From the NCBI RefSeq assembly GCF_002419815.1, contig NZ_DIGV01000051.1:1-64000 (forward strand): a stretch of DNA of 64,000 bases, read 5' to 3'. The stretch comes from Brevundimonas sp. UBA5713 (GTDB lineage Bacteria > Pseudomonadota > Alphaproteobacteria > Caulobacterales > Caulobacteraceae). Below, in pieces: positions 9,256 through 16,467 of this stretch. A program made the position numbers and the translations under genes. Position 1 is the stretch's first letter. Every line of letters starts with the position of its first letter. Below the pieces are notes generated by a model. That model did not search any database. It saw nothing but the letters and a program-made list of their open reading frames with translations, and was not told the origin of the DNA.

Positions 9256-9273
9256 AGTTCGTCGAACTCGGAG
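9256..9273 (+). promoter_or_regulatory. Palindrome and ribosome binding site in front of dinB
   Basis: AGTTCG-T-CGAACT at 9256-9268 is a perfect 6-bp inverted repeat. Immediately after it GGAG (9270-9273) lies 7 bases before CTG at 9281 and 4 bases before ATT at 9278. The dyad is not the direct-repeat GTTC-N7-GTTC expected of alphaproteobacterial LexA. It may be a binding site or an RNA hairpin that occludes the ribosome site. Confidence 0.45.
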
Positions 9274-9280
9274 ATAAATT

Positions 9281-10552
9281 CTGAGCGCCCAGTCGCTTTG
9301 CAGGGACTGTCTGGCCATGCAGGCCGAACCACAGCGCCAATGTCTGGCCTGTGGCTCGCGGCGTGTGGTGAACCATGCGGAACTGTCCCAGCTGACCATG
9401 GCGCACATGGACTGCGACGCCTTCTATGCCTCGGTTGAAAAGCGCGACCGGCCAGAGCTGCGAGACAAGCCGGTGATCATAGGGGGCGGCAAGCGCGGCG
9501 TGGTTTCGACCGCCTGCTATGTGGCGCGCCTTTATGGCGTCGGCAGCGCCATGCCCATGTTCAAGGCGCTGAAAGCCTGCCCCGAGGCGGTGGTCATCAA
9601 GCCCGACTTTGCCAAGTATCAGCACGAGAGCGCCCGCATTTTCGGCGCGGTCCATCAACTGACGCCACTGGTGCAGACCCTGTCGCTGGACGAGGCCTGG
9701 ATCGACCTGTCGGGGACCGAACGCCTGAACGGCGGCCCTGCGGCGTTCCAGCTGGCACGGCTGCAAAAATGGATCGAGGAAGAGGTCGGCCTGACGGTTT
9801 CGGTCGGTCTGGCCCCCAACCGGTTTCTGGCCAAGATCGCGTCCGAGCTGGACAAGCCGCGCGGGTTTTCGGTGATCGGCAAAGCCGAGGCCAAGGATTT
9901 GCTGGCCCCGCGCCCTGTACGCATCCTGCCGGGCGTCGGTCCGGTGTTTGGCCAGAAGCTGCGCTCTGACGGCTTTGCCACCGTTGGCGATCTGGCCAAT
10001 GCCGAGGTGAAGGACCTGATCCGCCGCTATGGCGAAAGCGGCCTGCGCCTGCACGAACTGGCCCACGCCCGCGACAGCCGCCCCGTAAACCCCGACCACG
10101 ACCGGCGCGGCATGAGCGCCGAGACCACCTTCAACGAAGACCTTTCGACGCAAGAAGCGCTGGAGGCCGAGCTATGGCCCCTGTGCGAAAAGCTGGCCAG
10201 CAAGGCGCGTCGTGATGGTGTGTCCAGCCGCGTGATCGTGCTGAAACTGCGCCGCACAGACTTCAAGATCATCACCCGTCGCATCACCCTGCCCGATCCG
10301 GTGCAGACAGCGCGGGCGCTGTTTAACGCCGGTCGCGACCTGCTGAAGCCGGAACTGGGCATCCCCTATCGCCTGATCGGTATCGGCATGGCCGAGGTGG
10401 TTGATGCCCATGACGCGCCCGCCGGACTGTTCCAGACCACCGAGGCCCGCAATCTGAAAACCGAAACGGCCATCGATGCCCTGCGGGCCAAGTTCGGCGT
10501 TGATGCCGTGGTGGCAGGACGCGCACTCAAAAAGCCCGATCACACCCCGTAA
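9281..10552 (+). CDS. dinB: DNA polymerase IV with N-terminal four-cysteine zinc-ribbon
   Basis: The catalytic core has Y-family signatures: AHMDCDAFYASVEKR with the first catalytic aspartate, SLDEAWIDL with the second acidic pair, a helix-hairpin-helix (ILPGVGPVFGQKL) and a little-finger domain. It performs error-prone translesion synthesis. The first ATG is at 9317, but the reading frame stays open upstream to a TAA at 9275 and encodes LCRDCLA, giving C7/C10 and C21/C24 as a CxxC pair set. Alphaproteobacterial DinB proteins commonly begin with just this cysteine-rich segment. No ATG, GTG or TTG exists between the TAA and 9317; only CTG at 9281 (GGAG 7 bases upstream) or ATT at 9278 are available. 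A conservative start is 9317 (411 residues). Confidence 0.88.
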   Translation: MSAQSLCRDCLAMQAEPQRQCLACGSRRVVNHAELSQLTMAHMDCDAFYASVEKRDRPELRDKPVIIGGGKRGVVSTACYVARLYGVGSAMPMFKALKACPEAVVIKPDFAKYQHESARIFGAVHQLTPLVQTLSLDEAWIDLSGTERLNGGPAAFQLARLQKWIEEEVGLTVSVGLAPNRFLAKIASELDKPRGFSVIGKAEAKDLLAPRPVRILPGVGPVFGQKLRSDGFATVGDLANAEVKDLIRRYGESGLRLHELAHARDSRPVNPDHDRRGMSAETTFNEDLSTQEALEAELWPLCEKLASKARRDGVSSRVIVLKLRRTDFKIITRRITLPDPVQTARALFNAGRDLLKPELGIPYRLIGIGMAEVVDAHDAPAGLFQTTEARNLKTETAIDALRAKFGVDAVVAGRALKKPDHTP

Positions 10553-10628
10553 CCGAACGCCGTGCGGGGGCAGACACAAGCCCCGCAATCGCGCTACATC
10601 CCCCTACCCCTCATTCACGGAGACAGAC

Positions 10629-11087
10629 ATGAGCATCGAAGCCCGCCTTACCGAACTCGGCATCACCCTGCCGGAAGCCGCCAAGCCGGTGGCCTCCTAT
10701 GTCTCCTATGTTCGCTCGGGCAACACCCTGACCATCTCGGGTCAGCTGTCGAACGATGCCAATGGCGGCATCAAGGGCACCGTCGGCGTCGACGTGACGC
10801 CGGAAGAAGCCCAGAAGGCCGCCCGCCTGTGCGGTCTGAACCTGATCGCCCAAATCAAGGCCGCGCTGGACGGCGATCTGGACCGCGTGGTCCGCATTGT
10901 GAAGCTGGGCGGCTTTGTGCAGGCCGGTCCGGACTTCGAAGCCATTCCGGCGGTCATCAACGGCACGTCCGACCTGATGGTCGAAGTGTTCGGCGATGCC
11001 GGCAAGCACGCCCGCTCCGCTGTCGGCGTCTACAAGCTGCCGCTGGGCTTTGCCGTTGAAGTTGACGCCATCGTCGAGGTGAAGTGA
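10629..11087 (+). CDS. RidA (YjgF/YER057c/UK114) family protein
   Basis: The 152-residue protein has the RidA/YjgF fold pattern: a glycine-rich N-terminal strand SGNTLTISGQL, a helical segment EEAQKAARLCGLNLIAQIKA, and a C-terminal GDAGKHARSAVGVYKLPLG with the arginine that in active RidA contacts the imine carboxylate. It belongs to the longer subgroup (about 150 residues) rather than the 128-residue RidA type. Family members deaminate reactive enamines and imines. GGAG sits 6 bases before the ATG at 10629; the open frame upstream of it is ignored. Its stop overlaps the next gene by 4 bases. Confidence 0.9.
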   Translation: MSIEARLTELGITLPEAAKPVASYVSYVRSGNTLTISGQLSNDANGGIKGTVGVDVTPEEAQKAARLCGLNLIAQIKAALDGDLDRVVRIVKLGGFVQAGPDFEAIPAVINGTSDLMVEVFGDAGKHARSAVGVYKLPLGFAVEVDAIVEVK

Positions 11088-12229
11088 GCCTGAAGCTACA
11101 GGTTCATGGAGGGGTTGCCGATGTCGGGCGCGAAGCGTGGGATACGCTGGCGCTCCCGACGGGCGACCCCTTTGTCACATATGACTTCCTGCATGCGTGC
11201 GAAGCCTCGGGCAGCGCGGTGCCACAGCAAGGTTGGGCGGCCCGCCACCTGACCCTTCACAGCGCCAATGACCGCCTGATCGGGGCCATGCCGCTGTACC
11301 TCAAGGGCCATAGCCAGGGCGAATACGTCTTCGACCACAGCTGGGCCGATGCCTATGAGCGCGCCGGTGGCCGCTATTATCCCAAACTGCTCAGCGCCAT
11401 TCCGTTCACGCCCGCCACGGGCCCTCGCCTGCTGGTGGCCGAGGGTGAAGATACGCTGACGGTCCGCCAAGGCCTGATACAGGGCGCGGTCATGCTGTGT
11501 GAACAGATGAACCTGTCGTCGATCCACATCAACTTTCCGCCCGAAGACGAGTGGCAGATGATGGGCGACCATGGCCTGCTGCTGCGCGAGGACATGCAGT
11601 TCATCTGGCGCAATCAGGGCTGGGCCACCTTTGATGACTTTCTGGGGGCCCTGTCGGCCAGCCGCCGCAAAACCATCCGCCGCGAACGCCGCGAGGCACA
11701 GGAAGGCCTGAACATTCGCGTCCTGAACGGGCCTGCGATTACCGAGGCGCACTGGGACGCCTTCTTCGCCTTCTACATGGATACCGGCGACCGCAAATGG
11801 GGCCGCCCCTATCTGACCCGCGACTATTTCACCCGCATCGGCCAGACCATGGCCAACAAGGTGGTGCTGGTCATGGCGTTTGACGGCGACACGCCCGTGG
11901 CCGGTGCGCTGAACTTTATCGGTCGCGACGCCCTGTATGGCCGCCAGTGGGGCACTCTGGTCGATAAGCCGTTTTTGCACTTTGAGCTGTGCTATTATCA
12001 GGCCATTGATTTCGCCCTGAAACACGGGCTTTCGCGCGTCGAAGCCGGTGCGCAGGGCGAGCACAAGATCGCCCGCGGCTACCTGCCCGAACGGGTGCGC
12101 TCGGCCCACTATATCGCTGATGCCAGCCTGTCCGACGCCGTCGCCCACTATTTGAAACGCGAACGCCCTGCCGTCGCCGGTGAGCGGGAGGCCATGGCAC
12201 TGGAGTTGTCGCCCTATAAGTCGCGATAA
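11084..12229 (+). CDS. Predicted N-acyltransferase (FemAB/GNAT-like, COG3146 type)
   Basis: The 381-residue protein resembles the PF04339 FemAB-like acyltransferase family: an N-terminal FVTYDFLHACEASG segment, a YVFDHSWADAYERAGGRYYPKLL motif, a basic helix SASRRKTIRRERREAQ, and a C-terminal half with GALNFIGRDALYGRQWG and VEAGAQGEHKIARGY. Substrates of this family are not established. It begins with GTG overlapping the RidA stop (GTGA), so the two are likely cotranslated. No signal peptide or membrane segment is visible. Confidence 0.85.
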   Translation: MSLKLQVHGGVADVGREAWDTLALPTGDPFVTYDFLHACEASGSAVPQQGWAARHLTLHSANDRLIGAMPLYLKGHSQGEYVFDHSWADAYERAGGRYYPKLLSAIPFTPATGPRLLVAEGEDTLTVRQGLIQGAVMLCEQMNLSSIHINFPPEDEWQMMGDHGLLLREDMQFIWRNQGWATFDDFLGALSASRRKTIRRERREAQEGLNIRVLNGPAITEAHWDAFFAFYMDTGDRKWGRPYLTRDYFTRIGQTMANKVVLVMAFDGDTPVAGALNFIGRDALYGRQWGTLVDKPFLHFELCYYQAIDFALKHGLSRVEAGAQGEHKIARGYLPERVRSAHYIADASLSDAVAHYLKRERPAVAGEREAMALELSPYKSR

Positions 12230-12269
12230 GCTGCCGCAGGCCGGAACTCTAGCCTCCGCCGAACGCTAG

Positions 12270-12284
12270 TTAATGGTCCCTTAC
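12270..12284. promoter_or_regulatory. Possible CtrA-type half-perfect site
   Basis: TTAATGGTCCCTTAC reads as TTAA-N7-TTAC, one base from the CtrA consensus TTAA-N7-TTAA, 26 bases before the csbD-like ATG. One-mismatch sites are frequent, so this is weak evidence. Confidence 0.25.
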
Positions 12285-12310
12285 CTCCCTCCCATTTCCA
12301 GGATGAGATC

Positions 12311-12616
12311 ATGACCGACCAACGTATCGAAGGCGCTCTCGACCAAGCCGAAGGCAAGATCCAAAAAGGCTTTGGCAACCTGACCGGCGACGCGAAACAC
12401 AAGGTTGAAGGCGCTGCCAAGGAAGCTGGCGGTCGCGCCAAGGCTGCCTATGGCCGCGTAATCGACGGTCTGGACGGCATTGCCGACAAGGCTCCGGCCG
12501 ACCTTCGCGAACCGGCCAAGAAGGGCCTCGAGTTCGCCCGTAACAAGCCGCTGCTGACCACCGGCATCATCGCCGGTGCCGCCATCCTGCTCGGCGGCCT
12601 GGGCCGCAAGCGCTAA
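12311..12616 (+). CDS. CsbD family protein with C-terminal membrane anchor
   Basis: The 101-residue protein has the CsbD repeat character: IEGALDQAEGKIQKGFGNLTGD followed by KVEGAAKEAGG, low-complexity amphipathic helices rich in Ala, Gly, Lys and Asp. The last 20 residues form a hydrophobic segment (PLLTTGIIAGAAILLGGL) closed by GRKR, so it is probably tail-anchored in the inner membrane. CsbD-like proteins are general-stress proteins of unknown mechanism. It is a single gene with its own terminator. Confidence 0.85.
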   Translation: MTDQRIEGALDQAEGKIQKGFGNLTGDAKHKVEGAAKEAGGRAKAAYGRVIDGLDGIADKAPADLREPAKKGLEFARNKPLLTTGIIAGAAILLGGLGRKR

Positions 12617-12640
12617 GCGCTCGCCCCTAGGCACATACGG

Positions 12641-12671
12641 AAAAGCCCGCTCTGAAATGAGCGGGCTTTTT
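12641..12671 (+). terminator. Terminator of the csbD-like gene
   Basis: A perfect 12-bp stem (12641-12652 with 12659-12670) with a 6-base loop, ending in a T run. Confidence 0.9.
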
Positions 12672-12704
12672 CATGGACTCAGGTCAGATCAGGCCGACAA
12701 GCAG

Positions 12705-12732
12705 AAAAGGCCGGGGCAAAACCCCGGCCTTT
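12705..12732 (-). terminator. Terminator of clpS-clpA
   Basis: An 11-bp stem (12706-12716 with 12722-12732) with a CAAAA loop, read on the minus strand, ends in U residues (A run at 12705-12708). It lies 26 bases after the clpA stop. Confidence 0.9.
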
Positions 12733-12757
12733 CCCATTTGCATCTGAAGCCGACCGA

Positions 12758-15061
12758 TCAGGCCGTTTCTTCTTCCTCTTCCTTGGCCGCGCTACCCTTG
12801 GCTTCGGTGATGTCGAAGGCGATCTTGCCGTCCTTCAGCTCCACCTTCACATGGCCACCGCGTACCAGACGGCCGAACAGGATGTCGTCGGCCAGCGGCT
12901 TCTTGATGTGTTCCTGAATGACGCGCGCCAGCGGGCGAGCCCCATACAGTTCATCAAAGCCGTTCTTGGCCAGCCAGTCAGCCGCATCGTCCGTCAGCTC
13001 GATGGTGATGTTGCGATCGGCCAACTGGGCTTCCAGCTGCATGACGAACTTGTTCACCACGTCGCGGATCGTGGTCGGCGACAGCGGCTTGAAGCTGACG
13101 ACCGCATCCAGACGGTTGCGGAACTCCGGCGTGAACAGGCGCTGGATGGCCTTTTCGTCCTCGCCCTCGACCTTGGTGCGACCAAAGCCGATGGAGTTGC
13201 GGGCGTTGTCTGCCGCACCGGCGTTGGTGGTCATGATCAGGATCACATTGCGGAAGTCGATCTTCTTACCGACCGCATCCGTCAGCGTCCCGTTGTCCAT
13301 GACCTGCAGCAGGATGTTGTAGACATCCGGGTGGGCCTTTTCGATTTCGTCCAGCAACACCACCGAGTGCGGATGCTGGTCAACGGCATCGGTCAGCAAG
13401 CCGCCCTGATCGTGGCCGACATAGCCCGGAGGGGCACCGATCAGACGGCTGACCGTGTGACGCTCCATATATTCCGACATGTCGAAACGCTGCATCTCGA
13501 TGCCCAGCGTGGCGGCCAGTTGCTTGGCCACCTCGGTCTTGCCGACGCCGGTCGGACCCGAGAACAGGAAGGAGCCGATCGGCTTATTGGCATCGCGCAG
13601 ACCCGCACGGGCCAGCTTCATGGCCGCCGAGACCTGATCGATGGCGTCTTCCTGACCATAGACCACGCGCTTCAAATCGCTTTCCAGCTCGCGCAGGGCC
13701 TCGGTGTCAGACTTGGAGACCGACTTGGGAGGAATGCGGGCGATCTTGGCGATAACCGCCTCGATCTCTTTGGAGCCGATGGTCTTCTTGCGCTTGGACT
13801 CCGGCAGCAGCATCTGCGAGGCGCCGGCCTCATCGATCACATCGATGGCCTTGTCCGGCAGCTTGCGGTCGGTGATGTAGCGCGCCGAAAGATCGACAGC
13901 CGTGCGGATGGCTCCATCGGTGAAGCGCAGCTTGTGATGCTCCTCATAGGTGGCCTTCAGCCCCTTGAGGATTTTCACCGTGTCCTCGATCGACGGCTCG
14001 TTCACGTCGATCTTTTGGAAACGACGCACCAGAGCGCGGTCTTTTTCGAAGTGCTGGCGGTACTCCTTATAGGTGGTCGAACCCATGCAGCGCAGGGTGC
14101 CCGACGCCAGTGCCGGCTTCAGCAGGTTGGACGCATCCATGGCCCCGCCCGACGTCGCACCCGCACCGATCACGGTGTGGATCTCGTCGATGAACAGCAC
14201 AGCGTTCTCGTGGCTTTCCAACTCCTTGACCACCTGTTTCAGGCGCTCTTCGAAGTCACCGCGATAACGCGTACCGGCCAGCAGCGAACCCATGTCGAGC
14301 GAAAAGATGGTCGCGCCTTTCAGCACGTCCGGCACTTCATCCGCTTCGATCTTGCGGGCCAAACCCTCGGCGATGGCGGTCTTGCCCACGCCGGGATCAC
14401 CCACCAGCAGCGGGTTGTTCTTGGTGCGGCGGCACAGGATCTGGATCGAACGATCCACCTCGGCCTGACGACCAATCAGCGGGTCGATACGGCCCTCGCG
14501 CGCCTTTTCGTTCAGGTTGACGCAATAGGCTTCCAGAGCCTCGCTGCCCTGTTTGACGACATTGCCCTCTTCGGCCTCTTCGAGGCTGACGCCACGGCTG
14601 GGGCGGGCCTCGGACGCGCCTGGCTTCTTGGCAATGCCATGGGCGATGAAGTTGACGGCATCATAGCGGGTCATCTCCTGCTGCTGCAGGAAATAGGCGG
14701 CATGACTTTCCCGTTCGGAGAAGATGGCCACCAGCACATTGGCACCGCTGACCTCCTCGCGGCCCGATGACTGGACGTGGATGACCGCGCGCTGGATCAC
14801 GCGCTGGAAGCCGGCGGTCGGTTTGGCGTCATCGCCATCCGCCGTCGCCAGCGCCGCCAGATCATTGTCGACATAGAGGGTCAGGGCGGCCCTCAGGGTC
14901 GTCAGATCGACGTTGCAGGCTTCCATCACCGACGACGCATCAGGGTCATCAATCAGCGCCAGGAGCAGGTGCTCCAGGGTGGCGTACTCGTGCCGACGCT
15001 GATTGGCGTAGCTGACCGCGCGGTGCAGGGTCTCTTCGAGAGGACGCGAAAATGAAGGCAT
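12758..15061 (-). CDS. clpA: ATP-dependent Clp protease ATP-binding subunit ClpA
   Basis: The 767-residue protein has an N-terminal Clp repeat domain (about 1-145), then two AAA+ modules. D1 has Walker A GDPGVGKT and Walker B VLFIDEIH; D2 has GPTGVGKT and VVLLDEIEKAHPD. The absence of a long coiled-coil middle domain separates ClpA from ClpB. The C-terminus carries an acidic tail. ClpA unfolds proteins for ClpP and takes N-end-rule substrates through ClpS. GGAG lies 6 bases before the ATG. It is preceded by clpS with a 13-base gap, so the two form one operon. ClpP is not in the window. Confidence 0.97.
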   Translation of the reverse strand: MPSFSRPLEETLHRAVSYANQRRHEYATLEHLLLALIDDPDASSVMEACNVDLTTLRAALTLYVDNDLAALATADGDDAKPTAGFQRVIQRAVIHVQSSGREEVSGANVLVAIFSERESHAAYFLQQQEMTRYDAVNFIAHGIAKKPGASEARPSRGVSLEEAEEGNVVKQGSEALEAYCVNLNEKAREGRIDPLIGRQAEVDRSIQILCRRTKNNPLLVGDPGVGKTAIAEGLARKIEADEVPDVLKGATIFSLDMGSLLAGTRYRGDFEERLKQVVKELESHENAVLFIDEIHTVIGAGATSGGAMDASNLLKPALASGTLRCMGSTTYKEYRQHFEKDRALVRRFQKIDVNEPSIEDTVKILKGLKATYEEHHKLRFTDGAIRTAVDLSARYITDRKLPDKAIDVIDEAGASQMLLPESKRKKTIGSKEIEAVIAKIARIPPKSVSKSDTEALRELESDLKRVVYGQEDAIDQVSAAMKLARAGLRDANKPIGSFLFSGPTGVGKTEVAKQLAATLGIEMQRFDMSEYMERHTVSRLIGAPPGYVGHDQGGLLTDAVDQHPHSVVLLDEIEKAHPDVYNILLQVMDNGTLTDAVGKKIDFRNVILIMTTNAGAADNARNSIGFGRTKVEGEDEKAIQRLFTPEFRNRLDAVVSFKPLSPTTIRDVVNKFVMQLEAQLADRNITIELTDDAADWLAKNGFDELYGARPLARVIQEHIKKPLADDILFGRLVRGGHVKVELKDGKIAFDITEAKGSAAKEEEEETA

Positions 15062-15074
15062 GAAAGGCTCCTCT

Positions 15075-15404
15075 CTAGTCCTTTTCCATGGTGCATTGCA
15101 GCGGATGCTGGTGGCGGCGGGCGGTCTCGATCACCTGTGCGACCTTGGTTTCGGCCACCTCATAGGTGTAGACCCCGCACACTCCGACCCCATACTGGTG
15201 AACGTGCAGCATGATACGGGTCGCGGCCTCACGGTCCTTTTGGAAGAACCGCTCCAGCACGTAGACGACGAATTCCATCGGCGTGTAGTCGTCGTTCAGT
15301 ATCAGCACTCGATAAAGCGAGGGCCGCTGAACCTTGGGCTTGGTTTCGGTGACGACCGCAGCGCCAGCGCCGCCGTTCTGTTCACCTGACCGTCTCGTGG
15401 GCAT
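15075..15404 (-). CDS. clpS: ATP-dependent Clp protease adaptor ClpS
   Basis: The 109-residue protein has a disordered N-terminal 25 residues and the ClpS core: LYRVLILNDDYTPMEFV, where the NDD segment and Met line the pocket for N-terminal hydrophobic residues, then VLERFF and HVHQYGVGVCGVYTYEVAE. ClpS hands N-degron substrates to ClpA. It is the first gene of the clpS-clpA unit. The ATG at 15404 is used because the length matches the family. Confidence 0.96.
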   Translation of the reverse strand: MPTRRSGEQNGGAGAAVVTETKPKVQRPSLYRVLILNDDYTPMEFVVYVLERFFQKDREAATRIMLHVHQYGVGVCGVYTYEVAETKVAQVIETARRHQHPLQCTMEKD

Positions 15405-15630
15405 TCGAAGTCCGTCTGTTAAGCGTTCTACTCAGAGATAGGGAATGATGACGCGAATTGAAGCGTCGTCCAGTCACAGTGATGCTAACCCCAGCACCTG
15501 AACAAAGTTTCACGCAGCATCAGGGTGCCGACAAAGCCCCTTAAGTTTCCTTACTCGGCGCATAAGGCCGGATAGGTGCTGCATTCCGCCCCTCGCCTCT
15601 GACGCTCGTTTTCCGCATGCCGCGCCCACG

Positions 15631-15666
15631 AAAAAGGCTCCGGTGCGCGGGAGCACCGGAGCCTTT
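15631..15666 (-). terminator. Terminator of the phasin gene
   Basis: A perfect 14-bp stem (15633-15646 with 15653-15666) with a 6-base loop; the A run at 15631-15635 gives the U tract on the minus strand. It begins about 20 bases after the phasin stop. Confidence 0.92.
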
Positions 15667-15688
15667 GAGCCGTCATCGCTATGGGAGG

Positions 15689-16162
15689 TTAGCGAGCCGA
15701 CTGAAGGTTTTCGACCGTGGCGGTCACGCGCTCGTTGATCGGCTTGAAGCAGTCTTTCATCGAGTTGGTGATGATCTCGTTGGTCTTGGTCAGCTGGGCC
15801 AGATAGGCCTCGGCCGACGACTTGGCCCACGAAGTTTGCAGCTCGACCAGTTCCTGAACCGAGCGGGCTTGCGACAGCGACTGGGCCGCCGAGATGTTGT
15901 CTTCCCAGGTCTTGCGGCCATAGGCCAGCGCCTGTTGCGACAGGGCTTCGGCACCCTTTTGGGCAGCAGTGGCCGACTCGACTACGGCTTCGAGGTTCTT
16001 CTTGCTGTGGGCGTTCAGCTCGGTCAGCGAAGCGATCGACTTGTCGACGCCTTCGCGGAAAGCCTTGGTGCCGGCGTCCTGGAACGATTGCGCCTGGGCC
16101 TTGGCCTTGGCGGCAGTCTGCTCAACGGTCTTTTTGACAGTTTCGGCGGTGGTATCAACCAT
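15689..16162 (-). CDS. Phasin family protein
   Basis: The 157-residue protein is almost entirely helical, with amphipathic Ala/Gln/Lys-rich stretches and the phasin pattern SKKNLEAVVESATAAQKGAEAL, then ISAAQSLSQARSVQELVELQTSWAKSS when read on (two adjacent parts). Phasins coat polyhydroxyalkanoate granules and control their number and size. No PHA synthase gene is in the window. CGGAG lies 7 bases upstream of the ATG. It is monocistronic with a strong terminator, as expected for an abundant granule protein. Confidence 0.9.
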   Translation of the reverse strand: MVDTTAETVKKTVEQTAAKAKAQAQSFQDAGTKAFREGVDKSIASLTELNAHSKKNLEAVVESATAAQKGAEALSQQALAYGRKTWEDNISAAQSLSQARSVQELVELQTSWAKSSAEAYLAQLTKTNEIITNSMKDCFKPINERVTATVENLQSAR

Positions 16163-16467
16163 GTGATGACTCCGTGTCGAGGGGAAACACGCAGAACGCG
16201 AACACTCACGCCGCGCTTAATGCAACGCCGTTATATTGTGCACGTGCGAAATAAAAATCAAGAGTATTTTTGTGCAGCGCAACACAGCGCTCTACGGCCG
16301 CGCTTGCGCCTTGCCGGATCGAATGCAAGGTTCACGTCACATTCAAAACATCGTTGACGGGTTGTTAACCCCGTCGAAACCCCAATGTCTGATGGTGTAA
16401 ACCTTACACAGCGCCAAAGCGTCTTTCCCGTTTTGCCGCCACAGTGACGAGGCTTAAGTTAGTGCAG
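16163..16467. other. Divergent intergenic region between phasin and D,D-carboxypeptidase
   Basis: About 305 bases without a gene. It holds the phasin ribosome site next to 16163, an 8-bp palindrome GCACGTGC at 16240-16247 in a locally AT-rich stretch, a TTGACG at 16354-16359 that could be a -35 towards the right, and the inverted repeat at 16395-16409. I see no coding potential. Confidence 0.6.
16395..16409. promoter_or_regulatory. Inverted repeat upstream of the D,D-carboxypeptidase
   Basis: GTGTAA-ACC-TTACAC is a perfect 6-bp dyad with a 3-base spacer, ending 58 bases before the chosen start codon. It may be an operator; no family is known to me for it. Confidence 0.35.

Noticed and set aside
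9256..9268. SOS (LexA) box at dinB
   Set aside because: The motif is an inverted repeat with a 1-base spacer, not GTTC-N7-GTTC, so it is reported only as a palindrome.
12851..14770. Open frame of 639 codons opposite clpA
   Set aside because: Antisense to clpA; no recognisable motif or ribosome site. Shadow of codon bias.
16240..16247. PhaR-type operator for the phasin gene
   Set aside because: Only an 8-bp GCACGTGC palindrome is present; it lacks the CTGC-N-GCAG arms reported for PhaR, so no claim is made.
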